64,000 nt of DNA from Buttiauxella izardii (GCF_003601925.1 NZ_QZWH01000004.1:62001-126000); one strand, 5' to 3'. Counted from the first letter of the stretch, positions 1 to 9,994 are shown. The notes: generated by a model from the letters alone, not told the origin. A program made the numbers and translations.

Positions 1-3000
1 CCTGTTCGCGGATCAGCCGTTGCTCATAGAAGCCGTCGCCGAGGCGCTTCTGGATGTTGTTCGGATCGGTGATAAACGCCTGCATCATGTAGTCGGAACT
101 CATCCACAGCTTCTGATTGGTGAAGCGCGGGTCGGTTTCGACCAGGTACGGGCTGTTGCTCTCCGGGTGCGATTTAAACAGGCTGTTGTCCGGAATGCGC
201 GTGTTTGGGCCGACCATGCGAATAACTTCGCTACCGCCGGGTTGCGCCACTTCAAAAGTTTTGCCTGGCGACAAGTTACCCACGGATGGGATCGTCACCG
301 CCCCCACAGGATCGGTGGAAACAGCGCCCGCGCCGTTCGGCCCGGCGATATCACTCAGGCTGAGGCTACCCGCACCCTGAATGCTGCCGCTCACCGACGT
401 ATCCTGATGCGCATCCACCGTCAGGCCGCTGCCCGTAATCTGGCTGTGATCGGCCACGGTGCTGGAGTTCAGGCTGATGGCCTGAATGATCGCTGGTGGC
501 GTGTAATCTGAAACGCTAACTTTTGGGGAATCACCGCCTTTGCTCTGCTTGCGGGTGTAGCGCGTTGAAGTCCCGTCATCGATGATTTTGCGCTCGCCGT
601 TCACTTCCACGTTATTGAGGTTGGCGGCGTTAATGTTGAGGTTGTTCCCCGCGACGATCTGGCTCTTGTCGTTAAGCACATTCCCGGCGTTGATGGTGAG
701 GTTGCCGCCCGCAATAATCTGCCCGGGGTCGCTTTCCAGCACGCGATCTTCGGTGATGGTGCGCGTGTAGTCAAAGTGGGTGAACTTGTCGCCAGCGGTG
801 TTGTGGCAAAGCACGCCTTCGATACAGATGATCCAGGTTTCATCTTTGTAGATGCTGATGTCGTAGTCGTTATCGTTGTAAAGCTGGCTGCCCAGGCGGT
901 CGACCAGGTATTCGGAGATATGTTCCTGCGAAACCACCACGTTTTCGGTTGTAAAGTGGTCGTTGATGTTGTTGAGCGTGGCAACGTTGAGCGTCATGTT
1001 GCCTGCGGATTCAATCGTTGCGCTGTGGTTGTTCACCACGCCCGCCTGCCCGGTGGCAAGCCAGTCGCTGTTCAGGCTCCCGCCGAGGAACAGGTTCCCG
1101 TCGCTGTAAATCAGTGCGTGGTCGCTGTTGTTAAGCGTGCCAACGCCGATGTCCAGTTGTTGGCGAGCGGCGATAGTGGCGGCGGTGCCATTCTCGGCGC
1201 TGTTGTTAAGGGTGCGAGCGTCAATCGCTAGCCAGTCACCGTAAATGCGCCCGGAGCCAATATTATTGAGCGTCTGCGCGGTGAGCCTGGTGTCGTAGCC
1301 GTCCAGCAAACCACGGTTGGTGAGCGTACCCGTGATGCGCAAATCCAGCGTGCCCGCACTCAGCTCGCCGTCAACGGTGTTGTTAAGCGATGCGGCATTC
1401 AGCGTAAAAGTATCGCCCGCCTGCATTAAGTTCTGGTTGGTGACGCTGCCCGTGGTGGTGAAATCCAGATTGCCATTGGCCTGAATGGTGGCGGTGTTGG
1501 TGAAGTCACTGGCTAGCGTCAGCGACATATCGCCCAGCGAAAGCAGTTTACCGTCGCCTGTCAGGCTGCTGCTGGTGATGCCCAGCGCCTCGCCCGCTTC
1601 GATATCACCCTGGCTGTTGAGCACTGCGGCGGCGTGGATCTGCGCCTGATCCATGGCGGTGATCAGACCATTACGGTTATCCAGATCGCCCGCCAGGTTC
1701 AGCACCAAATCCTCGTTCGCCAGAATGTCGCCGTTTTGGTTGTTGAGGGCGTCAGCATTCACGGTGATATTACCGCCCTGAATCCCCATCGATGTGTCGC
1801 TGCTGTGGGTGTTCTGGTTGAGAACCTGCGCGGCATTCATCCACACCTGTTGCGCGCTTTGGATCAGCCCTGCGGTGTTGTCGATCACTTTGCTGGCGGC
1901 ATTCAGCGCCATATCGCCCAGCGCCTGAAGTGCGCCGTGCTGGTTGTTGATGCCGGAGGTGGTCAGAGTCAGGTCGCTTTTCCCGGCGACCTGCCCGTTG
2001 CGGTTATCCAGCTGACCCGCCGTCAGAACAAAATCGCCGCCTGAAGTCAGCAGCCCCTGCTGGTTATTGATATCCCCCGCAAGCAGCGTGAATGCGTCTT
2101 GCGTGCTGATAAGCCCGTTGGCGTTATTGAGCGAATTGCCGTGGGTATTCCAGTTGAAAGCCGCGCCCGACTGAATCGCACCGTTATGGTTGTTGAGCGC
2201 ACCCGTTGACGCATCCAGCCCCTGTAGCGCGACCAGCAAACCCGATTCGTTATTCACATTGTTGGCATTCAGCGCAAGTTGCTGGTTGCTGATCACCGCG
2301 CCCTGCGTGTTGTCGAAATTGCCGACGTTAAGCTGCATTTTGCCCTGGCTGGTGATACCGCCTGCGTCCCCACTTTGGGTGTTGCTGAGCAATGCACCGT
2401 GGTTGTCGAGGCTTAAATCGCCACCGCTTTGTACAGCCCCACCGTTATCGTTCAGCAGCGCATTGCCGCTGAAACTGAGCGAACTGACGCCAGCTAAAAG
2501 CCCGGCGGTGTTGTTCCAGCTTCCGGTGGAAAGCACGGCATTTGCGGCGCTGTAAACGGTGCCGAGCTGGTTGTTCACATCGCCCGCGTTGAGGTGCAAA
2601 TCCCCCTGGCTTGAGATCACACCGTTTTGGGCGTTGCTAAGTGCTGCACCGTGGGTATCGAGGCGCATTTCTGAGCCGCTCTGAATGAGGCCGCCATTAT
2701 CGTTGAACAATGCCGAACCGCTGTAGTTGAGCGAACCGACGCCTGCCAATTGACCTGCGGTGTTGTTCCAGCTTCCGGTGTTGAGCTGGAGATTGCTGGC
2801 GCTGTAAACGGTGCCGGAATGGTTGTTCACGTCCCCGGTGTTGAGGTGCAAATCGCCCTGGCTTGAGATAACGCCGTTTTGGGAATTGCTGAGCGCCGCG
2901 CCGTGGGTGTCGAGGGCCATTGCCCCGCCACTCTGGAGCAGGCCTCCGTTGTCGTTGAGTAGTTGGTTACCGCTGAATTTCAGTGAACTGACGCCTACAA

Positions 3001-5287
3001 CTTGCCCGGCTGTGTTATTCCAGCTTCCGGTGCTAAGCGTTGCCGTTCCCGCGCTGTAAACCGTGCCGTGTTGGTTATCAACATTGCCGCTTTTCAGCGA
3101 CAAATCACCCATGCTGATAATGCCGCCCGTATCGCCGCTGTTCTGGTTGAGAAGCGCACCACCGTGAGTGTCGAGGCTGAGCCAGTTGCCGCTTTGAATC
3201 AATCCGCTGCTGTTATCCAGTTGGCTGCTGTTGAACGCCAGCCAGCCGTCGGTGGCGATAAATCCGCTACGGTTATCTACCGCACCCGCGCTGGTTAATG
3301 TCAGCGAGTGGTTTGCGGCAAGGAACTGCCCTTGCTGGTTGTTAAGGCTGCCCGTTTTGAGCGTGAAATCACCGCTGGAAGCGATGCTGCCGCCCGTGTT
3401 ATCCAGCCCGCCTGCGACCGTCATCGCCATATTGCCACTGCCGGTTTGCGTCATTTTGCCGGAGCGATGAGAAAGGCTGTCGGCAGTCAGCGTGATGTTA
3501 TCAGCCTGCGTGGTTGCGCCATCCAGCATCATTTTTTTGCCGCTCAGCGCCAGCGCGCCGTTGGTGGCAAGCGTGCCCGATGTGGCGTCTAGTTCTGCGG
3601 CGTTAAGCGCCAGTTTTCCGCTGCCCGCATGGATAATCGAGCCTGTGTTATTGGTCAATTTTGCGGTGTTCAGCGTCAGATTGGCGCTGTTGCTGGCGAT
3701 GGTGCCTTCGGTATTGTTGATGGCGTTGCTTTGCGCGAGCGTCAGATCCTGCTCGCCAAGTTGGTTAATCACGCCTTTCTGGTTTGAGAGCGAGCTACCG
3801 CCAAGCAGCAAGCGATCGGCTTCGAGCTTGCCGCCGTCGTTGGTCAGCAAGCCGTTGGTATTGAGCGTGAGTGTTTGCGCCGCCGCCACGTTACCCTGTG
3901 CGGTACTGAGGTTGCCGGTTGTTGCCGTCGCGGTGAGGCTATTGGCCCAAGTCTGACTCTGGCTTAAATCCACAGAGCTGCCTTGCGCATTAATCTGGCT
4001 GCCCGCAAGGTTTTGGCCGTGGGTGCTAAGTTCACCGGAGGTGTTCAGTGTCAAATTGCCGGAGCTACCAAGTTTGCCATCGCTATTTAGACCTGCGGCT
4101 AACACGCTGGTGGTGGTGCTGTTAAGGCTGCCTGCGTTGAGAGTCGTTTCGCGGGCGGCGGCCAGCGTGCCGCTGTTGGTGATATCAGCTTGAGTCGCTA
4201 AGCGGGTATTACCGGCAGCATATTGTGTTCCGCTGTTCTGGATACCGCCGGATGCGTTGACCGTTAAGTCCTGAACGCTATTAATGGTGCCGCTGTTTTC
4301 GATACGCCCGTCGGCGGTAATCGTTACGCTGCCTGCCGAGGTGCCGATAGCGCCCGCGTTGCGCACGCCGACACCGTTTTCGGTGCCGATGAGGCGAATT
4401 TTACCCGCATACATGCCGCCAAGTTGCGACACGTCCACCGCCAGTTGTGGGCGAGAACTGCCATCACTGGCTTTGGTGCTGATGCTCTGGTGCGCGGCGT
4501 CGACCACGTTTTTCCCGGCGGTGACGTTCAGCTCGTTGGCCCAGATCCCGGCGTTCACTTTTACCGCGCGGGCGATGATATCGGTGCTGTCCTGGTTGGT
4601 GGTGTCCATGCCACGGCCCTGAATCACGATCTCACCCTGGTTGACGTCGTATCCGCTAATTTGCCCGTTGTTAAACTGCGGTGTACCGGTGGTGAGCGTG
4701 GTGCGGTTGGCGTTGATAAAACCACAGCCGTCGCAGGTAATGCCCGCCGGGTTGGCGATAACGATTTGTGCTTTTTTACCCGCCACTTCCAGCACGCCGT
4801 TCAGCTGGCTCGGGTTGCGCGAGTTCACCTCGTTGAGGATGATTTTGGCTTCGCTTTTCGCCAGCCACGGGTTGCCATTCACCATGCCGCCAAGCTGAGT
4901 CTGGGTGGCGTTGTGCGAGTTATTAAGGATTGCCCCTTTTGCATCAACATCAAACTGGCTGTATTTGTTGTGAGACACACCCTGGCTGTTTGGCGTTTGA
5001 ATATTGACCTGCGGTGTGCCGTTCGCGCTGTTAATAATTGTTGGCTGCTGATTCCCTGAAGCCGCGCCATCCGCAACGATCCCCGAATGCGCGGAAACGC
5101 TGACACAACCCAACGCCAGCAGCAGGCTGAAATTGAGCCGCGAAAGTTTGCTGATACGGCGTGAAAGCGTGGCTCCGAGGCCCGAAGAAGACGATGACAA
5201 AGCCCGCCCGGATTTCGCAATGTCGGCAACCACCATCAACATGCCACGCGCTTTGTTGAAGACAATGCGATAAAGGTTCTTGTTCAT
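1..5287 (-). CDS. cdiA: CdiA-type contact-dependent inhibition filament / FHA-like haemagglutinin, partial (N-terminal 1762 codons)
   Basis: Giant exoprotein of a type V (two-partner) secretion system; the frame stays open to the left edge, so the C-terminal toxin and immunity gene lie outside. The N-terminus MNKNLYRIVFNKARGMLMVV is the extended signal peptide region of large TPS exoproteins, followed by a hydrophobic segment (LLLALGCVSVSA). A TPS secretion domain follows, with NPSQLNG and the ANPAGITCDGCGF motif near residue 180. Beyond it are hundreds of residues of beta-helical FHA-type repeats rich in LNN/NNQG turns, including three 84-residue units. Near the visible end is KRLGDGFYEQRLIREQ, a motif I associate with CdiA proteins. 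ATG 5287 overlaps the cdiC stop in an ATGA junction, so the two are translationally coupled. It could be called a filamentous haemagglutinin until the C-terminus is seen; the cdiB-cdiC context favours CdiA. Confidence 0.9.
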   Translation of the reverse strand, partial: MNKNLYRIVFNKARGMLMVVADIAKSGRALSSSSSGLGATLSRRISKLSRLNFSLLLALGCVSVSAHSGIVADGAASGNQQPTIINSANGTPQVNIQTPNSQGVSHNKYSQFDVDAKGAILNNSHNATQTQLGGMVNGNPWLAKSEAKIILNEVNSRNPSQLNGVLEVAGKKAQIVIANPAGITCDGCGFINANRTTLTTGTPQFNNGQISGYDVNQGEIVIQGRGMDTTNQDSTDIIARAVKVNAGIWANELNVTAGKNVVDAAHQSISTKASDGSSRPQLAVDVSQLGGMYAGKIRLIGTENGVGVRNAGAIGTSAGSVTITADGRIENSGTINSVQDLTVNASGGIQNSGTQYAAGNTRLATQADITNSGTLAAARETTLNAGSLNSTTTSVLAAGLNSDGKLGSSGNLTLNTSGELSTHGQNLAGSQINAQGSSVDLSQSQTWANSLTATATTGNLSTAQGNVAAAQTLTLNTNGLLTNDGGKLEADRLLLGGSSLSNQKGVINQLGEQDLTLAQSNAINNTEGTIASNSANLTLNTAKLTNNTGSIIHAGSGKLALNAAELDATSGTLATNGALALSGKKMMLDGATTQADNITLTADSLSHRSGKMTQTGSGNMAMTVAGGLDNTGGSIASSGDFTLKTGSLNNQQGQFLAANHSLTLTSAGAVDNRSGFIATDGWLAFNSSQLDNSSGLIQSGNWLSLDTHGGALLNQNSGDTGGIISMGDLSLKSGNVDNQHGTVYSAGTATLSTGSWNNTAGQVVGVSSLKFSGNQLLNDNGGLLQSGGAMALDTHGAALSNSQNGVISSQGDLHLNTGDVNNHSGTVYSASNLQLNTGSWNNTAGQLAGVGSLNYSGSALFNDNGGLIQSGSEMRLDTHGAALSNAQNGVISSQGDLHLNAGDVNNQLGTVYSAANAVLSTGSWNNTAGLLAGVSSLSFSGNALLNDNGGAVQSGGDLSLDNHGALLSNTQSGDAGGITSQGKMQLNVGNFDNTQGAVISNQQLALNANNVNNESGLLVALQGLDASTGALNNHNGAIQSGAAFNWNTHGNSLNNANGLISTQDAFTLLAGDINNQQGLLTSGGDFVLTAGQLDNRNGQVAGKSDLTLTTSGINNQHGALQALGDMALNAASKVIDNTAGLIQSAQQVWMNAAQVLNQNTHSSDTSMGIQGGNITVNADALNNQNGDILANEDLVLNLAGDLDNRNGLITAMDQAQIHAAAVLNSQGDIEAGEALGITSSSLTGDGKLLSLGDMSLTLASDFTNTATIQANGNLDFTTTGSVTNQNLMQAGDTFTLNAASLNNTVDGELSAGTLDLRITGTLTNRGLLDGYDTRLTAQTLNNIGSGRIYGDWLAIDARTLNNSAENGTAATIAARQQLDIGVGTLNNSDHALIYSDGNLFLGGSLNSDWLATGQAGVVNNHSATIESAGNMTLNVATLNNINDHFTTENVVVSQEHISEYLVDRLGSQLYNDNDYDISIYKDETWIICIEGVLCHNTAGDKFTHFDYTRTITEDRVLESDPGQIIAGGNLTINAGNVLNDKSQIVAGNNLNINAANLNNVEVNGERKIIDDGTSTRYTRKQSKGGDSPKVSVSDYTPPAIIQAISLNSSTVADHSQITGSGLTVDAHQDTSVSGSIQGAGSLSLSDIAGPNGAGAVSTDPVGAVTIPSVGNLSPGKTFEVAQPGGSEVIRMVGPNTRIPDNSLFKSHPESNSPYLVETDPRFTNQKLWMSSDYMMQAFITDPNNIQKRLGDGFYEQRLIREQ
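2508..3263 (-). repeat. Three in-frame 252-bp repeats inside cdiA
   Basis: The block beginning gtgttgttccagcttccggt (plus strand) recurs at 2508, 2760 and 3012, exactly 252 bp (84 codons) apart. The units are imperfect but clearly related along their length and keep the reading frame. They are FHA-type beta-helix units, arisen by duplication within the filament shaft. Confidence 0.8.
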
Positions 5288-5832
5288 GGTTGCGTCCTTG
5301 CAGGGAGTTCTTTTATGGGTGCGGAAAGAGGGTGTGCGGTTCGCCAGTCGTTCGCCTGTGGTGAACTGACTTTATCGCCGCGAAAATTTTTGACGCATTT
5401 GCCGCGCGTCACGCCACGGTGGTAAAGCGCGCGCATGCAGTTTTCCGGGAACAAATATCCGGTCACCAGGTTTTTCATCGCGAGGGTGTGGCCGAAAGGT
5501 GCCACCCAGTCGCGCAACCACAGACGTGGGCCGCTGAACCAATCACGCTCTTGCGTCATGATGCCGGGCGCTTCCAGATAACGACGTTCGGCTTCTTCGT
5601 CCATCCACATCCAGCTCAGGAAAAAGATCGGTTTGCCCTGCTCACTCACCAGCAGGTATTGCTGTTTTTCAATGATGGGCAACAGCACCGTGGGCAGCGT
5701 TTCCAGCTCCAGACCACGGTGGAATTCGGAGTGCATCCACAGCCATACCGCTGAGCCAAGCACTTGCGCTGAACTGGCGTCACCGCCCAGAACTCCGGGC
5801 GCAATCACGTCGAAATTTTCTATTCGCATCAT
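5284..5832 (-). CDS. cdiC: CdiC, HlyC-like toxin-activating lysine acyltransferase
   Basis: 182-residue member of the HlyC/RtxC family, which transfers a fatty acyl group from acyl-ACP to a lysine of a partner exoprotein in the cytosol. It aligns by eye with HlyC over its whole length. The SEFHRG segment carries the catalytic His (H38, equivalent to HlyC H23) and LRDWVAPFGH carries the catalytic Asp (D108, equivalent to D92). It lies between cdiB (5-nt gap) and cdiA (4-nt ATGA overlap), so its substrate is almost certainly CdiA. Lipidation by CdiC is known for the class IV CdiA proteins. Two adjacent ATG codons (5832, 5829) could start it. No RTX toxin gene is nearby, which argues against a classical hly system. 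Confidence 0.9.
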   Translation of the reverse strand: MMRIENFDVIAPGVLGGDASSAQVLGSAVWLWMHSEFHRGLELETLPTVLLPIIEKQQYLLVSEQGKPIFFLSWMWMDEEAERRYLEAPGIMTQERDWFSGPRLWLRDWVAPFGHTLAMKNLVTGYLFPENCMRALYHRGVTRGKCVKNFRGDKVSSPQANDWRTAHPLSAPIKELPARTQP

Positions 5833-5837
5833 TTGCC

Positions 5838-7517
5838 TTAGTACTGCCAGTTCAGGTTGAAACCGAGCGTCACCGGGTCGGTGGTGAAGCCATCGGGTTT
5901 AGAAAGCGGGATACCAGCAAACATGTCGTAGCTCGCACCGAGCAAGCCGCCACGGATGCCTAGCGCGCCGCCCGCAAGGTGTTTGCCGAGGTTGTAGTCG
6001 CTACCATTACCGCCGATTTCGCCGTAATCCACGCCGAGATAAAGTTGGTGGTTCGGCAGTGGGGTTTGCCAGGAGAGTTCATTGCGAACCGTCCAGCCGC
6101 GATCGGCACTCAATGTGCGCTCGCCATCAAACCCGCGCACTGTCCAGCGGCCACCGATGGAAAATTGATCCTGTGGTGTCAGGCGCGTGTCGCTCATCTG
6201 GCGCAGGTACTGCGCGTTGTAGCGGAAGTTCTGCTCGGCAATAACGAAAGGCGCATCAAGCTGGGCGTTGATTTGCAGGATTTTGCTCAGCGCCGTAGCC
6301 TCATCGAAATACTCTTCTGAAGCAGGGATCGCACCGAACCAGCGCGTCCCACGCTGGTAGCTGATACCCGCATCTAATGTTGCGGCGGCAATGTAATGGC
6401 GGTGCTGAAGGCCAATTTTCCAGGCGGCAGTATGGCGGCGCTGTACGTCAACTTCGGTGCCATCGACGTAGTTTTTGGAATCACGGGCGATAACGTCATA
6501 GGTGAATGAGGTTTTCTGGCTGGCGTTACGATGCAATACGCGGCTGAGTTGCCAGTCGAGATTATTGCTGTCGCCGCTGTAACGGTAATCACCGTTTAAG
6601 CCCACCACCGTCTGGTAGTAACTGTTGCTGCTGGCGGTGAAGCTGGTGGCCCAGTAGCCAAAAGGCAGGGAATATTGCGCGGTATAGTTGTGGGTGCCTT
6701 TGCCGTCTGGGGCAAATAAAGAAGTGCCCGCAGAAAGGTAAAGCGTGTCACTCAGGCTCAGCAGGTTGTCGCCGTAAATCGTCGCGCCGCCCTGATAGCG
6801 CCCGGTACTGCGCGAGCCGGAGTCATCAAGTGACAAGCCCACGCGCCACATTTTGCTTTGTTGCCAGCTCAGAGCGATATCGCTTTCGCCCGGGTTTTCT
6901 CCTGGGACGATTTCCATGCTCGCCTGCACGGTCGGCACGCGCTGTAAGTTTTCCAGCCCTTGCTCAATATCGCGTAAATCCAGCAGGTTGCCTTCATGAG
7001 CCGGGAATGCGCTGTAAAGCGTGGCGTAATGTCCACTTTGCTCAGTGAAAATAATGTGGCGAACTTTTCCAGTAATAATCGCTAATTGCAGATTTCCACT
7101 TTTTAAATCCTGCTGCGGAGCGACAACACGCGTAGTGATATATCCGCTATCAATAAGACGATTTTGTATTGCGGTCATCACCAGGTTAATTCCTGTAGAA
7201 CCAATACAATTCCCAACCGCCTGATTGGCTATTTTCTGCAATGGCAACCAGTGGGGAACGAAATTACGGTTTTGTAATTCCACGTTATTTATTTGAAAGC
7301 ACGGAGTTTCTTGTGGGAATTGAACGCGACCAAATGAAGCCGAAGGGGCCGAAAGCCGCACTTCAGGCGCTGGGGTCGCTAATGACGCTTCACGTGCACG
7401 CTGTCTTTCCTGCTGTAGGATTAGCTCCTGATCTTTAGGCAATACCGCAGTATGAGCACCTGCTGACAGGAATATAAAAATTATCGCAGCAAATAACGGT
7501 GCAAAAGAAGGGCGCAC
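5838..7517 (-). CDS. cdiB: CdiB, two-partner secretion outer-membrane transporter
   Basis: 559-residue FhaC/ShlB/CdiB-type Omp85 transporter that exports CdiA across the outer membrane. A signal peptide ([19 protein letters not shown]) is followed by the periplasmic linker helix (about 30-60) and POTRA domains (about 75-220, beginning [14 protein letters not shown]). A 16-strand barrel follows; the conserved VRGF of the loop-6 plug is seen in [15 protein letters not shown]. The C-terminus ends in an aromatic-rich strand (GFNLNWQY). The start is GTG 7517 with AGGA seven bases upstream; an overlapping ATG just upstream is in another frame. First gene of cdiB-cdiC-cdiA; no promoter could be assigned with confidence. 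Confidence 0.93.
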   Translation of the reverse strand: MRPSFAPLFAAIIFIFLSAGAHTAVLPKDQELILQQERQRAREASLATPAPEVRLSAPSASFGRVQFPQETPCFQINNVELQNRNFVPHWLPLQKIANQAVGNCIGSTGINLVMTAIQNRLIDSGYITTRVVAPQQDLKSGNLQLAIITGKVRHIIFTEQSGHYATLYSAFPAHEGNLLDLRDIEQGLENLQRVPTVQASMEIVPGENPGESDIALSWQQSKMWRVGLSLDDSGSRSTGRYQGGATIYGDNLLSLSDTLYLSAGTSLFAPDGKGTHNYTAQYSLPFGYWATSFTASSNSYYQTVVGLNGDYRYSGDSNNLDWQLSRVLHRNASQKTSFTYDVIARDSKNYVDGTEVDVQRRHTAAWKIGLQHRHYIAAATLDAGISYQRGTRWFGAIPASEEYFDEATALSKILQINAQLDAPFVIAEQNFRYNAQYLRQMSDTRLTPQDQFSIGGRWTVRGFDGERTLSADRGWTVRNELSWQTPLPNHQLYLGVDYGEIGGNGSDYNLGKHLAGGALGIRGGLLGASYDMFAGIPLSKPDGFTTDPVTLGFNLNWQY

Positions 7518-7821
7518 ATTAACATCCTGTGAATTATTTAAATTAGCTGATTCCTTATTTTAAAGAATACAAATCCGAAAACGGACTATTATTATCAAAT
7601 GTGTCTAACATTCAGAATTAATCCCGATTTGTCAGATAAAACAGCATTCAATTCATAGCTCGCGCAAATATAACGGCAACATTAAATACAGCCAATGAAT
7701 TTCAGTTGGGGTAATGTCCAAGGGGAGAATGTTCTAAATTGAATAATATCGAATGTATTAATGATTAACAGCAGGATTTTTTAGATTTTAGCGGGTAATA
7801 GATACCCGCCCGGTATTGAGT
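7518..7821. other. AT-rich intergenic region upstream of cdiB
   Basis: 304 bp with no ORF. It must hold the cdiBCA promoter (minus strand) and the 3' end of yqcA. A 7-bp inverted repeat GCGGGTA/TACCCGC at 7791-7809 lies just after yqcA but lacks a clean U tract, so it is only a weak terminator candidate. The remainder is unusually AT-rich, as is common upstream of H-NS-silenced accessory loci; nothing more specific is recognisable. Confidence 0.5.
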
Positions 7822-8274
7822 TTATGACTGTAACAACGTCGCCCACTGCTCAACCCACGGATTTGAAACCGATTCAGGTTCAGGGTGGTCGTTAGCATCT
7901 ATAGCCAAAACAGTGCCGATACGTTTCGCGCCCTGCTCTTGCAGCAAAGCATCGAATTGTTTGCCGCCACCACAAAAATGTTCGTAGTTGCTGTCGCCCA
8001 GTGCAATCAAACCGTAACGCAATTCAGGCTGGTAGCCGAGTTTGTCTTTTATCGCCTGAAACAGTGGAACGATGCTATCCGGCAAATCGCCCTGCCCCGT
8101 CGTTGAAGTGACAACTAACACATACTGGTCGCCAAATTTTTGCCAGTCGGCCAGTTCAGGATCTTCAAATACCGTGGCTTTATGGCCCTTCTTTTTTAGA
8201 ATCGCTGCGGCTTCTTCCGCCACCAACAGCGAGTTTCCATACATCGTTCCTACAAAAATTCCCACTTCGGCCAT
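7822..8274 (-). CDS. yqcA: YqcA, MioC-family short-chain flavodoxin
   Basis: 150-residue FMN-binding electron carrier of the cytosol. The N-terminal phosphate loop [15 protein letters not shown] and the internal [12 protein letters not shown] and [13 protein letters not shown] segments are the flavodoxin FMN-binding loops. Length and sequence match E. coli YqcA (149 aa). An AAGGAG ribosome site stands just upstream of the ATG. It closes the yqcC-truC-yqcA operon, 27 bp after truC. The physiological partner is not known; flavodoxins of this group may supply electrons to radical-SAM or methionine synthase type enzymes, which is inference. Confidence 0.92.
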   Translation of the reverse strand: MAEVGIFVGTMYGNSLLVAEEAAAILKKKGHKATVFEDPELADWQKFGDQYVLVVTSTTGQGDLPDSIVPLFQAIKDKLGYQPELRYGLIALGDSNYEHFCGGGKQFDALLQEQGAKRIGTVLAIDANDHPEPESVSNPWVEQWATLLQS

Positions 8275-8301
8275 CAGTTAACTCCTTGCGTTACGGCTGT
8301 T

Positions 8302-9072
8302 TTATTCATCCTGGCCGTTGCTTGCCACAAACTCAACCTTTTCGATGTCGCTCAGTAAGCCGCTCCAGCCAAACTGTGACATCATCTGCATCCAGGTGTC
8401 ATCGAGGGTTGCGCGAAGGCACAGCGGTTCGCCGGTAATCGGGTGAGTTAATGAAAGCTGGCTTGCATGTAGCATTAACCGCTGGCAGCCAAAATGCTCG
8501 GCAGCCGCGCGATTCTGGCGCAAATCACCATGCTTAGAATCGCCGATCATCGGATGGCGCAAATGCGACATATGGCGGCGCAGTTGATGTTTGCGGCCAG
8601 TTTTCGGCTCCAGTTCCACCAGGCTATAACGCGCCGTTGGGTAACGCCCAACCGGAACCGGCATTTCCACCGTCGCAAGGCCGCGATAGTGCGTCACTGC
8701 TGGCTGCGCTTCTTTATCCTGGGTGGCTTTTTTATCGGCGATTTTGTCCAGCTCTTCCACCAGCGGATAATCGAGCACCGCTTCATCTTCCAGCCAGCCG
8801 CGCGTCACCGCATGGTAGCGTTTTTGAATCTGGTGATGTTCAAACTGCTGCGATAATAAATGGGCGACTTCGCTGGAAAGTGCCATCAGCAACACGCCGG
8901 AAGTGGGCCTGTCGAGGCGATGCACGGTAAACACATGCTTGCCGATTTGGTCACGCACGGTTTGCATCACGAAGACCGTTTCATGGCGATCCAACCAACT
9001 GCGGTGGACTAGCCAACCCGAAGGTTTGTTTACCGCCACCAGCCATTCATCCTGATAAATAATTTCCAGCAT
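8302..9072 (-). CDS. truC: TruC, tRNA pseudouridine(65) synthase
   Basis: 256-residue RluA-family pseudouridine synthase that isomerises U65 in some tRNAs. The catalytic motif HRLDRPTSG is at residues 51-59, with the nucleophilic Asp at D54. GRKHQLRRHM in the second half is the other conserved family block. E. coli TruC is 260 aa. The start codon shares one base with the yqcC stop (TGATG), so it is coupled to yqcC, and yqcA follows in the same operon. Confidence 0.94.
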   Translation of the reverse strand: MLEIIYQDEWLVAVNKPSGWLVHRSWLDRHETVFVMQTVRDQIGKHVFTVHRLDRPTSGVLLMALSSEVAHLLSQQFEHHQIQKRYHAVTRGWLEDEAVLDYPLVEELDKIADKKATQDKEAQPAVTHYRGLATVEMPVPVGRYPTARYSLVELEPKTGRKHQLRRHMSHLRHPMIGDSKHGDLRQNRAAAEHFGCQRLMLHASQLSLTHPITGEPLCLRATLDDTWMQMMSQFGWSGLLSDIEKVEFVASNGQDE

Positions 9073-9401
9073 CAGGATTTGTCGCTCGCAAACAGCGCAT
9101 CGAGATCTTGCAGGGCTTTTAACAGCGGTGCGCGTCCGGTGTGCGAGGCATCGAGCGCCATTTCATAATAAGGTGCGAGGGCAAAATCTGCAGGCAACGG
9201 ATGTTGCGCGTCGATCAGTGCGTGCATACGGGGAATCAAAACCCATTGCAGCCATTCGTGAGGCTGCATAGTATCCAGGCAAAAAGGTTGAGTGCTTTCA
9301 AAGGCTTCAGCGTCTGGCGCACAACCCAGCCAAAGTTGGTGGTCACGCAAAACCTGTTCAATGATGTGTAGATGCTGGCGAACCAGCGCGTGGCGTTCCA
9401 T
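9072..9401 (-). CDS. yqcC: YqcC family protein (DUF446)
   Basis: Small conserved protein of unknown function, 109 residues from the chosen start. The frame extends upstream to 9485, but that extension runs into the CsrB terminator. ATG 9401 (MERHALVRQHLHIIEQ) has a GAGGT ribosome site and gives the E. coli length. The signature STQPFCLDTMQPHEWLQWVL is typical of the family. It is the first gene of yqcC-truC-yqcA and lies directly downstream of csrB. The conserved link with TruC hints at a tRNA-related role, but this is inference. Confidence 0.88.
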   Translation of the reverse strand: MERHALVRQHLHIIEQVLRDHQLWLGCAPDAEAFESTQPFCLDTMQPHEWLQWVLIPRMHALIDAQHPLPADFALAPYYEMALDASHTGRAPLLKALQDLDALFASDKS

Positions 9402-9471
9402 GAAAACCTCGGGCATCAGTCTAAAGAAGCCGGCAAGCATATCACTTCTTACTGTGGGCGAAAAAAGCATA

Positions 9472-9845
9472 AAAAAAGGGAGCACTGTATAAACAGTGCT
9501 CCCGGTTCGTTTCGCAGCTAATCCGGCTACTTTTGGTGCTCCCTGCTCGTCCGTGACAACTATGTCCTGCGGTCTCCTGACCTACAATCCGTCGTACTCG
9601 CGTCCTGCTACCAGCATCCTGTGGTGTTCCGGCATCATCCTGATGCGATTTCCTTTGGCCTTCCTGACCCACCGAACGTTCCTGATTCGGCTCTCTTTCT
9701 CCGTCCTGGAGGTGTCCTTTACTCTTCCTGAGTGATCCTTGCTTCGTCCTGAAGCCTTCCTTGCAACACCATCCTGGTGTGTTCCGCTTCTTCAATGAAG
9801 TGACATCATCCTAATGTCGCCTTCACTTCCCGACTCCTTGTCGAC
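9472..9845 (-). ncRNA. csrB: CsrB, CsrA-sequestering small RNA
   Basis: About 374-nt regulatory RNA that titrates the translational regulator CsrA. On the minus strand the region begins GTCGACAAGGAGTC, close to the E. coli CsrB 5' end. It contains about seventeen AGGA motifs, many in hairpin loops (for example CACCAGGATGGTG). It ends in a perfect terminator, GGGAGCACTG / CAGTGCTCCC at 9478-9503 plus a run of seven T. The location between yqcC and syd is the same as in E. coli. The 117-codon frame over this interval is spurious. Confidence 0.95.
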
Positions 9846-9994
9846 GGACATAGAATCTACCATTTCGTTCATTCTGACAAGACACTCACAACCAAAGCTT
9901 ACGTTAACTTTCATTCAAAAGTCACCGCATATCAACTCAACTTATTGATATTAAAAACTTATGCGATTTTTCCTAATAAAATGTCTGCACGTAA

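Noticed and set aside
601-984. 127-codon minus-strand frame rich in Thr/Ser
   Set aside because: It is in a different phase from cdiA and reflects the repetitive Asn/Thr codons of the filament.
1-5287. Possible frameshift in cdiA, since the left end seemed out of phase with the start
   Set aside because: The apparent shift came from misplacing the ATG by one base. With ATG at 5287 the first codon bases at 5287, 3949 and 58 are all in the same phase, and I saw no stop between.
9442-9795. 117-codon minus-strand frame
   Set aside because: It lies over csrB; the repeated AGGA hairpins and terminator show an RNA gene, and the translated sequence is low-complexity.
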